Below are positions 46,110 through 56,604 of a DNA stretch of 64,000 bases, in pieces; the stretch's first letter is position 1, and each line of letters begins with the position of its first letter. Location: positions 161,333,501 through 161,397,500 of the forward strand of contig CM075651.1 of NCBI GenBank assembly GCA_037953625.1, in the 5' to 3' direction. The notes beneath the pieces are model-generated. The model was not told the DNA's origin, did no database searches, and saw only the letters and a list, made by a program, of their open reading frames with translations. Both the position numbers and the translations under genes were made by a program. The DNA comes from Crotalaria pallida (Eukaryota > Streptophyta > Magnoliopsida > Fabales > Fabaceae).

Positions 46110-47750
46110 ATAAATTGGTTCCTTGATATGAAGCTGCTGCTTTTAATGGTACCAACTAAAATGAGCAAAACAATGCAGTGCGTAAGTAGTAGAACTGAAA
46201 GTGAAGTAGAGAGCGAACAAGAAACATTTGAGGGTGGGACGCAAATACCCTCGGGATTTCCCCAAGTACGGTCAACCCAATCATTATCAACACTCCTCCC
46301 AAGGGTACTTTCGTCTTTCCAAACCCAACCTTCTTCATAGCCTCCAACCATTCTGGGAAATGATCACATCACATAGAGAACAAACAACATTGTGTCGTGC
46401 TTTATGTGCTTACCTTGTTTCATACAATAGTAATAATAATAATAATAATAATAATTTAATCATTTGTTGATGTTGAATCCCAAAATACAAAAAGATCTTT
46501 CTATCCTTTTCAAAGAATATAAAAAAAAATGTTATTTATTCAATGTTTACTTAAAGATTTGTCTGGTTGAATTTTTCTAGTAAAATAATTTTTTTTTTTA
46601 AAAATTACTTTTAAGAAAAGCATGTACAAATCAAGATCTTTGTTTCAAAAGCTTCAAAATAGTATGGAGTAGTTTTTTGTATACACTTTTAAAGCTTTTC
46701 TGTTGGTAGCTTTTACTAAAGTCTAATAAACCAAATAATATATGATTCTGAGAAATTAGTTATATTGACAATTTTTTTTATTTATTTTGTAATTAAGGGG
46801 AAAAGATAAAGAAAAGGTTATAGTAATTTATAAATCAGCGGTGTTGTTTTTTGTTTACTGTTGGGTAAATAAACTGCACCATTGCTACTATAAGAGGAAA
46901 AGGCAAAGCAGTACTAGTACTAGTAGAATTAACAAACGAAAGGACGGGAATGCCCTCGGGATCACCACGTGTACTAATTGAGCTCAATGATTGTCTCCCC
47001 GAGGGGCACTCACGTCATTTCCTGAAAACAACAAGAAGACCAAAGAAACAACCACCACCTGCTGCATTGCTGGCAGAATCGCTGAGTCAACCCGGCAGCG
47101 ATGACCGTGGAAGCCTTGGAGTGAAACTCGCACACCTTGTGGCGTCGGTGGTAGTGCTTCGCCTGTGACAGATCAGCATTGCATCCCTCAGCCTGGCACC
47201 TCGGGGAGTTCGATGACGTGGCCGACCCTGGTTCTGCAGGCCTCGACCTGCGGTAAAGCCGGCTCACAAAGTCATCCTCGGCGGACGAGAAGTAAGTTCG
47301 TCCTCCGAGGTTGAGCCCAATTCGTGAGCCGACAAAGTCCATGGGCCGGCCCATGTCCTCTGATTTCGGCACCATTAGAAACCCGGGCCCGGAGTTGACG
47401 TGAGGCATGGGGTCAAGTGAGAGCATGGAGGGAGGTGGTGGGGGTTGAGGTGGTGGGTAGGAGGTTGAGGACGCGCCGTGGTAGGCGCGTGGGTCGTAAA
47501 AGCTGTGGGCTTGGTGGTGGGCTTGAGGGTTGAAGTGGTGAGAGTGAGAGAAATCAGTGTTGGTTGCTGCTGGAGTTGTGGTGGTGGTTTGTGTGGGCCC
47601 AGGCCCATGAAGGAAGTAGTCAGGTAAGAAATTGTGAGAGGCATAGTTGTCGAAGATTTGACGGTGGGCTTGGTCGGAGCCACCGGGGGAGCCGTCTTCG
47701 TTGCCGGTGAGCATCATGTTTGATGGATTGCCCCATTCATAGTCCAACAT
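44661..47750 (-). CDS. SPL8: SBP-box transcription factor, SPL8 type
   Basis: Three exons (47059-47750, 45684-45823, 44661-44800) give 323 aa with phases 2 and 1 agreeing at the junctions. The N-terminus MLDYEWGNPS and the block SRIGLNLGGRTYF (142-154) before the DNA-binding domain are hallmarks of SPL8. The SBP domain (about 183-258) has both zinc sites: Cys185, Cys190, Cys207, His210 and Cys226, Cys229, His233, Cys245, with a bipartite nuclear signal ending RRRRK (254-258). The first intron splits the domain at the position usual for the family. His/Pro/Gln-rich stretches (60-110) look like disordered activation regions. The C-terminus ends LFFSSG, as I recall for SPL8 relatives. SPL8 proteins bind GTAC-core sites and control sporogenous tissue, gibberellin responses and branching; they are outside miR156 control, and I see no miR156 site. 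Confidence 0.93.
46062..46104. repeat. (AT)n microsatellite in SPL8 intron 1
   Basis: A pure dinucleotide tract; likely length-polymorphic. An (AAT)n tract follows at 46429-46455. Confidence 0.85.
46236..46320. repeat. CCCTCGGG repeat, copy A (SPL8 intron 1)
   Basis: ACGCAAATACCCTCGGGATT...CCAAGGGTACTTTCGTC. About 60% similar by eye to 46941-47022, with quasi-inverted CCCTCGGG / CCCAAGGG ends. It lies within a GC-richer stretch of the intron; the class is unknown. Confidence 0.5.
46941..47022. repeat. CCCTCGGG repeat, copy B (SPL8 intron 1)
   Basis: GGACGGGAATGCCCTCGGGA...CCCCGAGGGGCACTCACGTC, with a G-box CACGTG at 46967. It lies 37 bp from the exon 1 donor. See copy A. Confidence 0.5.
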
Positions 47751-47874
47751 GTTTCTCTATAAAATAATTAAATAAAAACAAAAAGAAACAAGAAGGTGAG
47801 TGGTAATGACAAAAAAGAAATATGGGAAAATATTTGAAGTAGTGTTTTAATATTGTGGGCTTTGAAGGGTTTTA

Positions 47875-47884
47875 TTTTTATATA
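47875..47884 (-). promoter_or_regulatory. Possible SPL8 TATA box
   Basis: Minus-strand CCTATATAAAAATA lies about 125 bp upstream of the ATG. A TCTC/GAGA tract at 47963-47981 lies further upstream, the type of element bound by plant BPC factors. Transcript data are needed to decide whether the leader extends further. Confidence 0.45.
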
Positions 47885-47962
47885 GGAATGAAGGAGTCTT
47901 ACCAAAGAGTTTAGGAAGATTGTTAAAGTGATGAGTAAAGAAGTGGTGCCCTAGTTTGTAGA

Positions 47963-47981
47963 AGAGAGAGAGAGAGAGAGA
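47963..47981. repeat. GAGA tract upstream of SPL8
   Basis: About nine GA repeats. GA-rich tracts are common in promoters and 5' leaders of plant developmental regulators. Confidence 0.7.
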
Positions 47982-47989
47982 TGTGTGTG

Positions 47990-50380
47990 CTGCTTGGGTT
48001 TTGTGGTTGGTTGTTGTCTCTCACTGCAGACACTAATGGCGTGTACAATAAGGCTTTTTTTTTTTGCTCTTTATTATCTCTCTATGTCTCAGAGTCTTTG
48101 GCCTCTGCTGAAACGGATGAGTGTTAAAAAGATCTCACTTTCACCTTCAAAAAGCTGAACCATTTTGTCCCCTTCTTCATATCCCTCTCTCTAGATAGAT
48201 ATGAAAAGTTACTCTCTTTCTCTCTCTTTAGGTGAGTTAGTGAATGAGTGAGAGTTAGTGAGTGTGTGTGGTGTGACTGAGAGTGATTGTGTTGTGTGGG
48301 TTTGAGGGAAACTCAGTTTATGAGTCGGCTTCTGCAGACAGTAAGTTATTGGTGGTGTGATCTGTGTACTAGTTGAGTTGAATTGCAATTACCATCTTAT
48401 CCCATGCAACATGCCCATATTGCAACTCCCAAAATGTTGGTAAATTTTTGGGCTTTTACGTTTTTTTTAATTTGAATTTGATTTTAACCTTTAAAAAAAT
48501 TATAACTCTTGCTCTTTAGATTTTTTTTTTTTGGTTAACTGCTCTTTAGATATTTTATTAAAGGTTTATTTTATCCTAGCACAATTGATAAATATTGGAT
48601 TTTTTAAGCATATTATCAGGAGTTCGTCGACTCCTAAGTATAAAAAAAAGCTTTATAAGGATTAGTTTTTGACTATCAATTTTATGTTTTAAAAATATAA
48701 GTTCATTAATTGTTAAAATTAAGATAATTTATATTTTTCCTTTTTTAAATAATCCCTAAAGGTAACGAATGACATTTTCCTACTTAAATAGTGAATTACA
48801 CATTGGTTAAAAAAAAGAATAACCATAAGCTAAATAAAATAGATGAAAATAAGGTAAAATACTTAATTGATCAGTTATCTTATTTTTTATTATCAAATTA
48901 GTCTCTCATATTTTTGTGGTATTATATTGGTTCTCACATTTCTTTTCGCTATCATATTGTTCCCAAGTCATCGTTCATCTTACGTGTTAATATCATATTG
49001 ATCCACATTTGCATTGTTAAAGAGAAAAGTGACACTTTGTGTATCACATTAATCCATGTAAATTAAACAATGACTTGGAAACTAGACTGATAGTGAAAAA
49101 AAATGAGTAACCAATATAATAAAAAAAATGTGATGGATGAATTTTATAGCGAAACATGAAATAAAGAACCAAATAAATAATTTAACATAAAAGAAAGAGA
49201 AAGAACAACAGGGAATATCTTCGCACACTAATCACGTTACCAAGAATTAAAATTCCCTTAAAAAAAGAATTAAAATCAATCATTTGAAACATTTAATGAC
49301 AAGATTTATAAAGAAAAATTAAAAAAAATCAAAATTGAATAAACTTTGGGAATAAAAAAACATATTTAAGATAAATTTTTATACTTTAAATTTTAAATTA
49401 GAAAGTATAAGTATTTATCATCATAAAAAGTAAAGAGATTTGATCACACATGTAGCATTATTGAATATACATGGCAACTCAATAGCTTTATATATGCGGT
49501 TAAAAATCCAATTACTCTAGCACAGAGCCACATAAGTTAGGGGAAGAAGCAGGACCAGTGCTGGGTAGCATCAGTAATTGGTAATTTGAAAATTAGAAAC
49601 TAATAAAACAAGGAAATCCATTATAGTAAACTTGACAAAATGATAGGCAAGATAGAGGAGGGGGGGTGGGAGAAAGCTAAGGGTTAATCTCAAGCAGGGT
49701 GACATTAAATTTATGGACCCACAATCTGTTTTGGGTTTGGTCTACTTGATCACTGTCCCAGGCCAGAAGATCGTCATGATTAATTCATATATGGCTAGGT
49801 GGATTTTATACACTTGCTTATTTGAATTTTCGCTTTCTTGCTTTTGAAAACCCACTCTTTATTTCATTTTTGAACATTTGAAAGGGACTCTTTAGTGCAA
49901 GTATGACTGCTTCTGTTTCATTATTTCAATGTATGTAATGGATTATTGCTTTTACACTAAAGTTTCAAGCCATGTGATTGTTCTTCTGAACAAACTTTAA
50001 TTTATGAACAATTATATTACGGGTATTCTTAAACTCATCAATTTAGAAATGTTAAATTATAAATCACTTTTACCTAATTTATGAAGATTAAGAAAAATAA
50101 TTATTATTTTCAAATTCATAAAAAAAATATGTTATCATTCCAAAGTTATCCTTATTTAAAATTTTACAACTTTGTTTATTTCTCTCTCTATCTTAATTAT
50201 TACCCTATCACTTCTATAAAATTATGAGAGGTGTATTTGAAATAAACTCTTTAATACTATCTAGATTTTCTAGAACGACGTATAAAAAGAGACAAAAAAA
50301 TATACCAAAATGGTGTCTTATAATAAGTGACGGAGAAGTATATTAATGCACTTTGATTTTATTTACTGTGTTAAAGTATT
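47990..50380. other. Upstream spacer of SPL8
   Basis: No further gene is seen. A foldback lies at about 48853-49192: CAGTTATCTTATTTTTTATT..TTGGTTCTCACA on one side and GTAACCAATATAATA..AATAAAGAACCAAATAA on the other. At 48511-48551 an 11 bp duplication GCTCTTTAGAT brackets a short T-run insertion. Confidence 0.5.
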
Positions 50381-50381
50381 A

Positions 50382-50646
50382 CTCCCTCTTATCCTATTTA
50401 TAGGACATATTCTACAAGAATTTTTTGGTCCTATTTATAAGTCACTTTGCATTTTTTAGGAAGCATTTATTTCTATTTTCTCTTATTTGCCTTTTGTCCA
50501 TTAAGGTGAAATAATACATTATGAAATTCTCAATACAAGATAAGAGGGTAAGATTGTAATGTTAAAGTATTTTTTAAAATTTCAAGAAACTTAAATACCT
50601 TCATTTGTCTGTGTGATATAAATAAGTATGCCCTATTTAGAGGGAG
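50382..50646. mobile_element. Stowaway-like MITE
   Basis: CTCCCTCTTATCCTATTTAT at the left mirrors AAGTATGCCCTATTTAGAGGGAG at the right with TA on both sides. The interior GGTAAGATTGTAATGTTA matches the copies at 13905-14190 and 43192-43457. Confidence 0.82.
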
Positions 50647-50959
50647 TAATTAAGTTTACCGAAATATGAGCTACATATATGATTGTTGTTCTAGACAAAG
50701 TTTAGGACCACTCCCTAATCCCGTATTAGAAATGCTAACAAGTGCCCTTATTCTAAAAATGATAAATTTTTTTTTTTGGAAAATGTAAAAAAAGAATAAA
50801 TAAGAATTTGTGATGTTTTTTTTTTTCACTAAAAGAACCTTAACAAATGCCTTCTAGCATGAGAGCAGGAAAATTTTGACTCTTAAAGCGTTTTTAGATC
50901 AAAATTAAAGTAATACATGATAAAAGTGCCAAGCATCAATGAGAAAATGAAAAGCTACA

Positions 50960-51330
50960 AAACCCAATCAATGATTTAAACCAAAACCAAGATCTTGATA
51001 TGATCAAGTCCATCGCTTCCATCATGTCCCATCTCTAAAATTAATGTTGTTCCAAATGAGTCATAAAGACCAGATTGTTGTTTTCCAAAAAACAAGCTCC
51101 CAATTCTTAGCCTTGCAATTTGGAATGAACTCCCTAAAAGCATGAAACAACTGAACATGTTCCAAATCTGGTTCAATATAATAAACCATTCTAAGAGAAA
51201 AGAAAACACCACACATCTAACGTTAATGAATATGCACCAAAAAGATGAGTGATGCATTTAGATTCAGCCTTCCAAAACGAACAAGTATCATCAATCAAGA
51301 CCTGCCTCCTAACCAAGTTTGCTTTTGTGC
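50960..51330 (-). pseudogene. Decayed LINE ORF2 C-terminal fragment
   Basis: On the minus strand, pieces of the plant LINE tail are readable in more than one frame: CITHLFGAYSLTLDVW, then FREFIPNCKAKNWELVFWKT with TIWSL, a stop, LIWNNINFRDGT. These match the same region as the fragment at 40280-40740 but with several stops and at least one frameshift. No other part of the LINE is present. Confidence 0.65.
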
Positions 51331-52150
51331 CTGTTTGGTACCGCGTTTGGTAAACGCGCGTTTTTCCACAGCTCCAAAATGGAACTTCCAAGCAAACACG
51401 GATCTCTACCGCGAAAACAAACAGATACTTGGTCGAAAACTAACTATACAATATTAGTACTTGCAAACACAAAGCCTTTAACCTCATAAGAATTTTTGTC
51501 CTCCAACGTCTCTTGATAACCGAGACAAGTTCAGTGTCAAGAGCTGCAGCATGCATTAAACGGGACTGCTTCCAAGAACTACTTTGTATTTTCAAAATCA
51601 TTGTTTGTAAACAACCGACTAGTTTGCAATTAAGAAATTAAGATGAGAAAAGAACTTTGCAACTTTTAATATCTATATTAATGCAAGAAAAAAAAACCAA
51701 CAGATTCAATTTTATAGTTAAAAAAACTACTTTATGTTAGTTCTAGCTTTTCAAATTTGAAAATGTATGTTATAGTGTTGGTGAAATTAAACTTAAACTT
51801 CAATTAACTTTTTTTTTTCCCATTATTAACATGTATTAACTTTTTTTTTTTAAGGGGACATGTATTAACTTCTTAATGAAGAATGCTAGAAGAAAACATT
51901 TTAAATGAATCAAAAGAAGGTTTAACCACACATCGAGAAACATTTTGTTAGACACAACTTCAAATGTGAGGTAGTGGACAAATTCAATAACATGCCACCT
52001 CATTAAATTATTTTAAAATATCAAACCAAAAAAAATACAGTAAAAGATTCATTTCCAAACTCCTGTCATTTACTCAAAGTCATTTACTCAAAATTTTGCC
52101 ACCAATGATTCCTCCGGTTAAGTCTACTGACCATTCCACCGACCACCGTT
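51331..52150. other. Spacer with a GTTTGG-type repeat
   Basis: 51331-51440 contains TGTTTGGTACCGCGTTTGG and GCGTTTTTCC words typical of small plant hAT-like repeats. A 14 bp duplication ACATGTATTAACTT at 51829-51871 brackets a 15 bp T-run insertion. No gene is seen. Confidence 0.45.
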
Positions 52151-52156
52151 AAGCAA

Positions 52157-53130
52157 GGTGTTCATATCCAAATCGATTAAAAAAATAAAACCAATTCAAA
52201 AATCCAAAAAACTCAAATTTGTTTGGATTTTTTTAAATGATTATTGAAAAATTGATTGGTTCATTTTAGTTTTAAGAATCAACTCGGGTTGAATTGAACC
52301 ACTAGTTATAAATATATACACATAAAACACATTGGATTGGGCTTAATACTCACACAGACTGCACATATGGACAATAATATCTCACTTTGTACTAATTAGT
52401 AGGGGTGTTTGCGGTTCGGTTTGGTTTTAAGACAAAAAATCATTTGATCCAATCATAAAATATATATGCGGTTCAGTTCCATTCGATCCAATTACATCAT
52501 CAAATCCAAAACCATCCAATCCAAACAAAAAATGTGGTTTCGATTTGGTTAGGTCCGGTTTTAATTTAATTAAAATTTTTATGTAATTTTTATAAAAATA
52601 AATTATTTGGTCATAAACATATACTATTTTTTCGCTACAAGTTATAAACATATATACATGAAAGCAACTATCATTATTTTTGGCATTCATAATTAGCAGA
52701 AATCGAGATATCATTGTCCATATGTGCATTGTGTGCATGAGTATTAAGCCTAATTCAGCTTGTTTTATGCGTATATATTTATGACTAGCAGTTCAGTTCG
52801 GTCCAAGTTGGTTCTTAGAGCTAAAACCAAAAATTAGAATGAATCAATCGATTTTTCAATTTTCAGTCCAAAAACATAAACACAAATTCGGTTTTTCGGT
52901 TTTTTGGGATTGATTTATGGTTTTTTTATTGGTTTGGATTTGAACACCTCTACTAATTAACAATGGCAACAACAATCATAATTGCTTTCATGCATGTATA
53001 TATTTATGATTTGTAACAAAAAAAAATGTGTATGACCAAATAATTAATTTTTATAAAAATATAATTACATAAAAGTTTTAATTAAAATAAAATCGGACTG
53101 AATCGAACCGAAACCACGTGTTTTATTTTT
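52157..53130. repeat. Two interleaved inverted repeats (X-Y-X'-Y')
   Basis: Segment X (about 52157-52395) is inverted at X' (about 52690-52955): GTGTTCATATCCAAA pairs with TTTGGATTTGAACACC, and GGCTTAATACTCACACA with TGTGCATGAGTATTAAGCC. Segment Y (about 52400-52690) is inverted at Y' (about 52956-53130): TTATTTGGTCATAAACATA pairs with TGTATGACCAAATAA. Y starts TAGTAGGGGTGTTTGCGG, a hAT-like end. The order is interleaved rather than nested. Confidence 0.65.
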
Positions 53131-55242
53131 TTTTAAAATTGAATGGTATTGGATTTTATAAAATTAACTACATACTCATTTATTTATTTCTTACTTTTTT
53201 TTTCTCTCTTGTACCAAAAAATAATTAATAATTAAGAGCATTTTCATCACTTATGAGACAATTTATTTTATGAGGTAACTTATCACACACCTCATATGAT
53301 TTATATAAAGAGTGGTTTTTGTTTTTCAAGTCATCAATTCCTTAAACATACTCTACTCTAGGTTAATTTAACACTTCAATTATTAGCATATTTTCTCATG
53401 TGTTAAAAAGGGGTCAAATATACTAATCCTACTGTTTTATTCATTCAATTTTTACATTTATCTATGTATGTATGTATATATGTATGTATGTAAATGTGTG
53501 TGTTTGAGGTGGGGGGCACACACCCTTTGCAAAACATTGGAGATATAAGTAGTAATTAGAGTAACACAAGAGTTATAATTACCTAAATTAGTCTTTAACT
53601 GTTTTTTGTCTTTGATCAGATATCTGCCGGCAGTGTTAATGTGAGACCCTTCAGTCATGACTCACTGGGGTAATGGTCTATAATTTTAAATTCTCCTGAA
53701 ATCTGCTAATCTATGCACATCATATCAATCCTCTAATGATAAAAAAGTGTATAAAGTAACTGTTTGTGAGAGAAAGTGGATAATAAATTGATTTAAATTA
53801 TAATGAATTTATTTATCTCTAAAATAAATAATGTATTTTTTTTAATTAATGAGTTAAAGTTATTTTTGCAAATAAATAAATAAATGAGTATGTAGTTAAT
53901 TTTATTTTAAATATCTGCACTTAATTTTGTTGAAAAGCAACCATGGTTCAGTACTATATTCCACTGAGAATGTGCTATACAAGGCCATGCAAGTCAAGCC
54001 TTCTTTTACTCTATCAACAAACAAAATGGTGACATGTCAATATAGGATTAGGAATAGTACATAGACAAACATGCAGGCAATAATATTCCCTCTAACTGAG
54101 CTAGCAAGCTCTTCATTTCATACCTGCTCGTTGGTTGGAGGCCATTTTTAATGCCTCATGAGTCATGAGAGAACAATGCACAGTATATATTCAAAAGGAA
54201 TTTATAATCAAACTGATGAGAAACCAATAGATCATTGCAATAATGTAAGAAAATAATCAGACAGTCAAAATTAAATAATGGAGCAACGGTTAATATCTTG
54301 TGGTGACCATGCTTCCACATTAAGAAGGGAAAAAGTGTCACTTCATGACTCTAAGAGTCAAACTGTAGGGACATTCTTTGGCCCAAAAACCACCATGCAA
54401 AGCAAAATTCAGCCGTAATTCCTGAAACATTCACGTGGGCACGGAGAGTAGCATTATTATTATTTTTTTCCAGGATCGAATATAGTTACATTTTTTTTTA
54501 TTTTGTAAATTCTAGTATTTTTTTTATAATAAAAAATTTAGGTGAGTTGAGTTTGGGAGGCTCCCTAGGATCACTGATAGACAAAAAAATGTTTACCGGG
54601 ATACTTACAAATTAAGTTAATAGGATTTTAACTCCGATCTCTTGTAATCTCAAACTCAATTATTACCTACAGAGCTAATGTAACGGTTGTTGGCAAATTC
54701 TAGTAACCCAACACTTATCGGCCGATGGAATCACAGGTTTGCAAAAACACGATGGAGATTGGTAAATTAATCTCTCATTCAATAGATGAAAGAACACTCT
54801 TGAAAAAAAGTAATGTACTTAATGCAATTAAAATAGTGGAAATGGTTAGAAGCAAAGACGAAGGAGTTGGTTAATAATTTTACTTTGCCGTGTAGTAACT
54901 CTTTTCCTTGCATTTTTTCTTGGTGTTCCTAGCCCCCTGGCTATGGTTGTAGTTGATCAATTGTATATGGGTATGAACCCTTATACAGTTATACACAAGT
55001 TTTTTGCTGCTTTCCAAAAAACTAATTTTTATTAGAAAAATGAAATAAGTTTTTGAGATTCCGAAAGTGAATGATTATCATAACGAAAAGATTCAAATTA
55101 AAGTATGCTAAATTCTCTTTGCTAGTCCCAGGACAAAGGCTAATAGGATAAGAGATCAAGATACTTTTCTTGCTTGTAAGCTTTATGCTTACAGGTGTAT
55201 GATGGATATAAGATAATTCATTAGATAATGATGCAAGAAAAA

Positions 55243-55300
<58 letters not shown>

Positions 55301-56604
55301 TACTAAACATCATCATATGCACATGCATGTCATGCATCCATTGGATAGAAAAATTTGTTAGGAAAATATATAATTGCAATATGTAATGAAGCTATCTTTG
55401 AAAGGGGGAAAAGTTGATCATATACACGTCATGAAATTGATTCAAGCTAAGTGCGACCTTGGCGTTAGTTTTGTGCCTCTAGATATAATTGTTATGTTAG
55501 TTTTGCTTAATGGTATAAGTATATAACGATCATATATCTCTTGTATAAAAAGTAATACCGACAACGATATAACTTTTTGATGTAGTTCGTATTTATATAT
55601 GAGTAAGTACTTTTGTGCTCATAAATTTATTTTTGTTCATTGAAAAAAATATGTAACTTATCTCTTTTATTCAACCTGGTCTCACTTCAGTTAATCAAAT
55701 TAATTACTGGAAAATATCTTATCAAAATCCAAATTGCTTTGGTCAATTTTAGTAAAATTCTAATATTCCATTTTTAAAATATTAAATTTTATTTGCAATT
55801 ACAAATATATAGAAATATAATTATTTTTCAAATCTTATCCAGATTTTTTTTTAAAAAAAATATAAGTCAGATTTTAATATATATTTTATGTATCTAATTA
55901 GTAATATTTTCATAGCCTACGTTTAGATTAGCAATTTATATTTTCGATACAATGCAATAGTTGGATTAATACAGATCAATATGAAAAATAAATTTTTTAA
56001 AATAATTAAGAAAATTTAGACTCGTATTCTTCTCAACCATATCCCTGCAGACCGAATAATCCCAATAATCCATATATTATTATATAATAAGGAAAAAAAT
56101 TTTCCAGCGCATGCCATTTGATTCTAATTTACTCATTACCCAGACTAATTTAGAAATACTATAGCAACTGAATAGAAGTTTTTATGATGTGTTATCCCTT
56201 AGTTTTTCAGAGAACTAAAAACACAACTTTAAAACTGAACTAACCAACTTTCACCCTACAAACGCATGTAGAGATCTTTGAAAGTTCTTCTCAAAGTCTC
56301 ACCAACATATTTTGAGACAATGAAAGAATGAAACTTGTCCACTTATACAGAAGGCAAAATATTCATTCCAAATAATAGCACAACAAAAGCATAAGGGAAA
56401 TAATAATCCTCTATAGAACAAAAAAAATTATTACTAGTGTAATAGACTCAACAACAACGCATTACGTTAAAAAAAAAAAAACAACAACGCATTTTGCATT
56501 CCCATTTCCAAACATAAACAGACATTACATAAACCTATAATAGCCTACAAACTTCAATGCTTTGGGATGTGGATGAAACTACATGAAGCCTTTTGCTGTT
56601 TGTT
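53131..56604. other. Gene-free region with microsatellites
   Basis: No gene is recognised. There is a (TATG)n-like tract at 53461-53500 and a long (AT)n at 55241-55298. At 56451-56493 a 13 bp duplication ACAACAACGCATT brackets a poly(A)-ended 17 bp insertion. The part nearest 56604 probably includes the RIO2 3' UTR. Confidence 0.5.

Noticed and set aside
46049..46351. Minus-strand open frames in SPL8 intron 1 (PEWLEAMKKVGFGKTKVP-like and MVGGYEEGW-like)
   Set aside because: Two overlapping frames are open and GC is higher than around, but neither shows a known domain. They overlap an 80 bp repeat and an AT microsatellite, and no promoter or splice context is seen.
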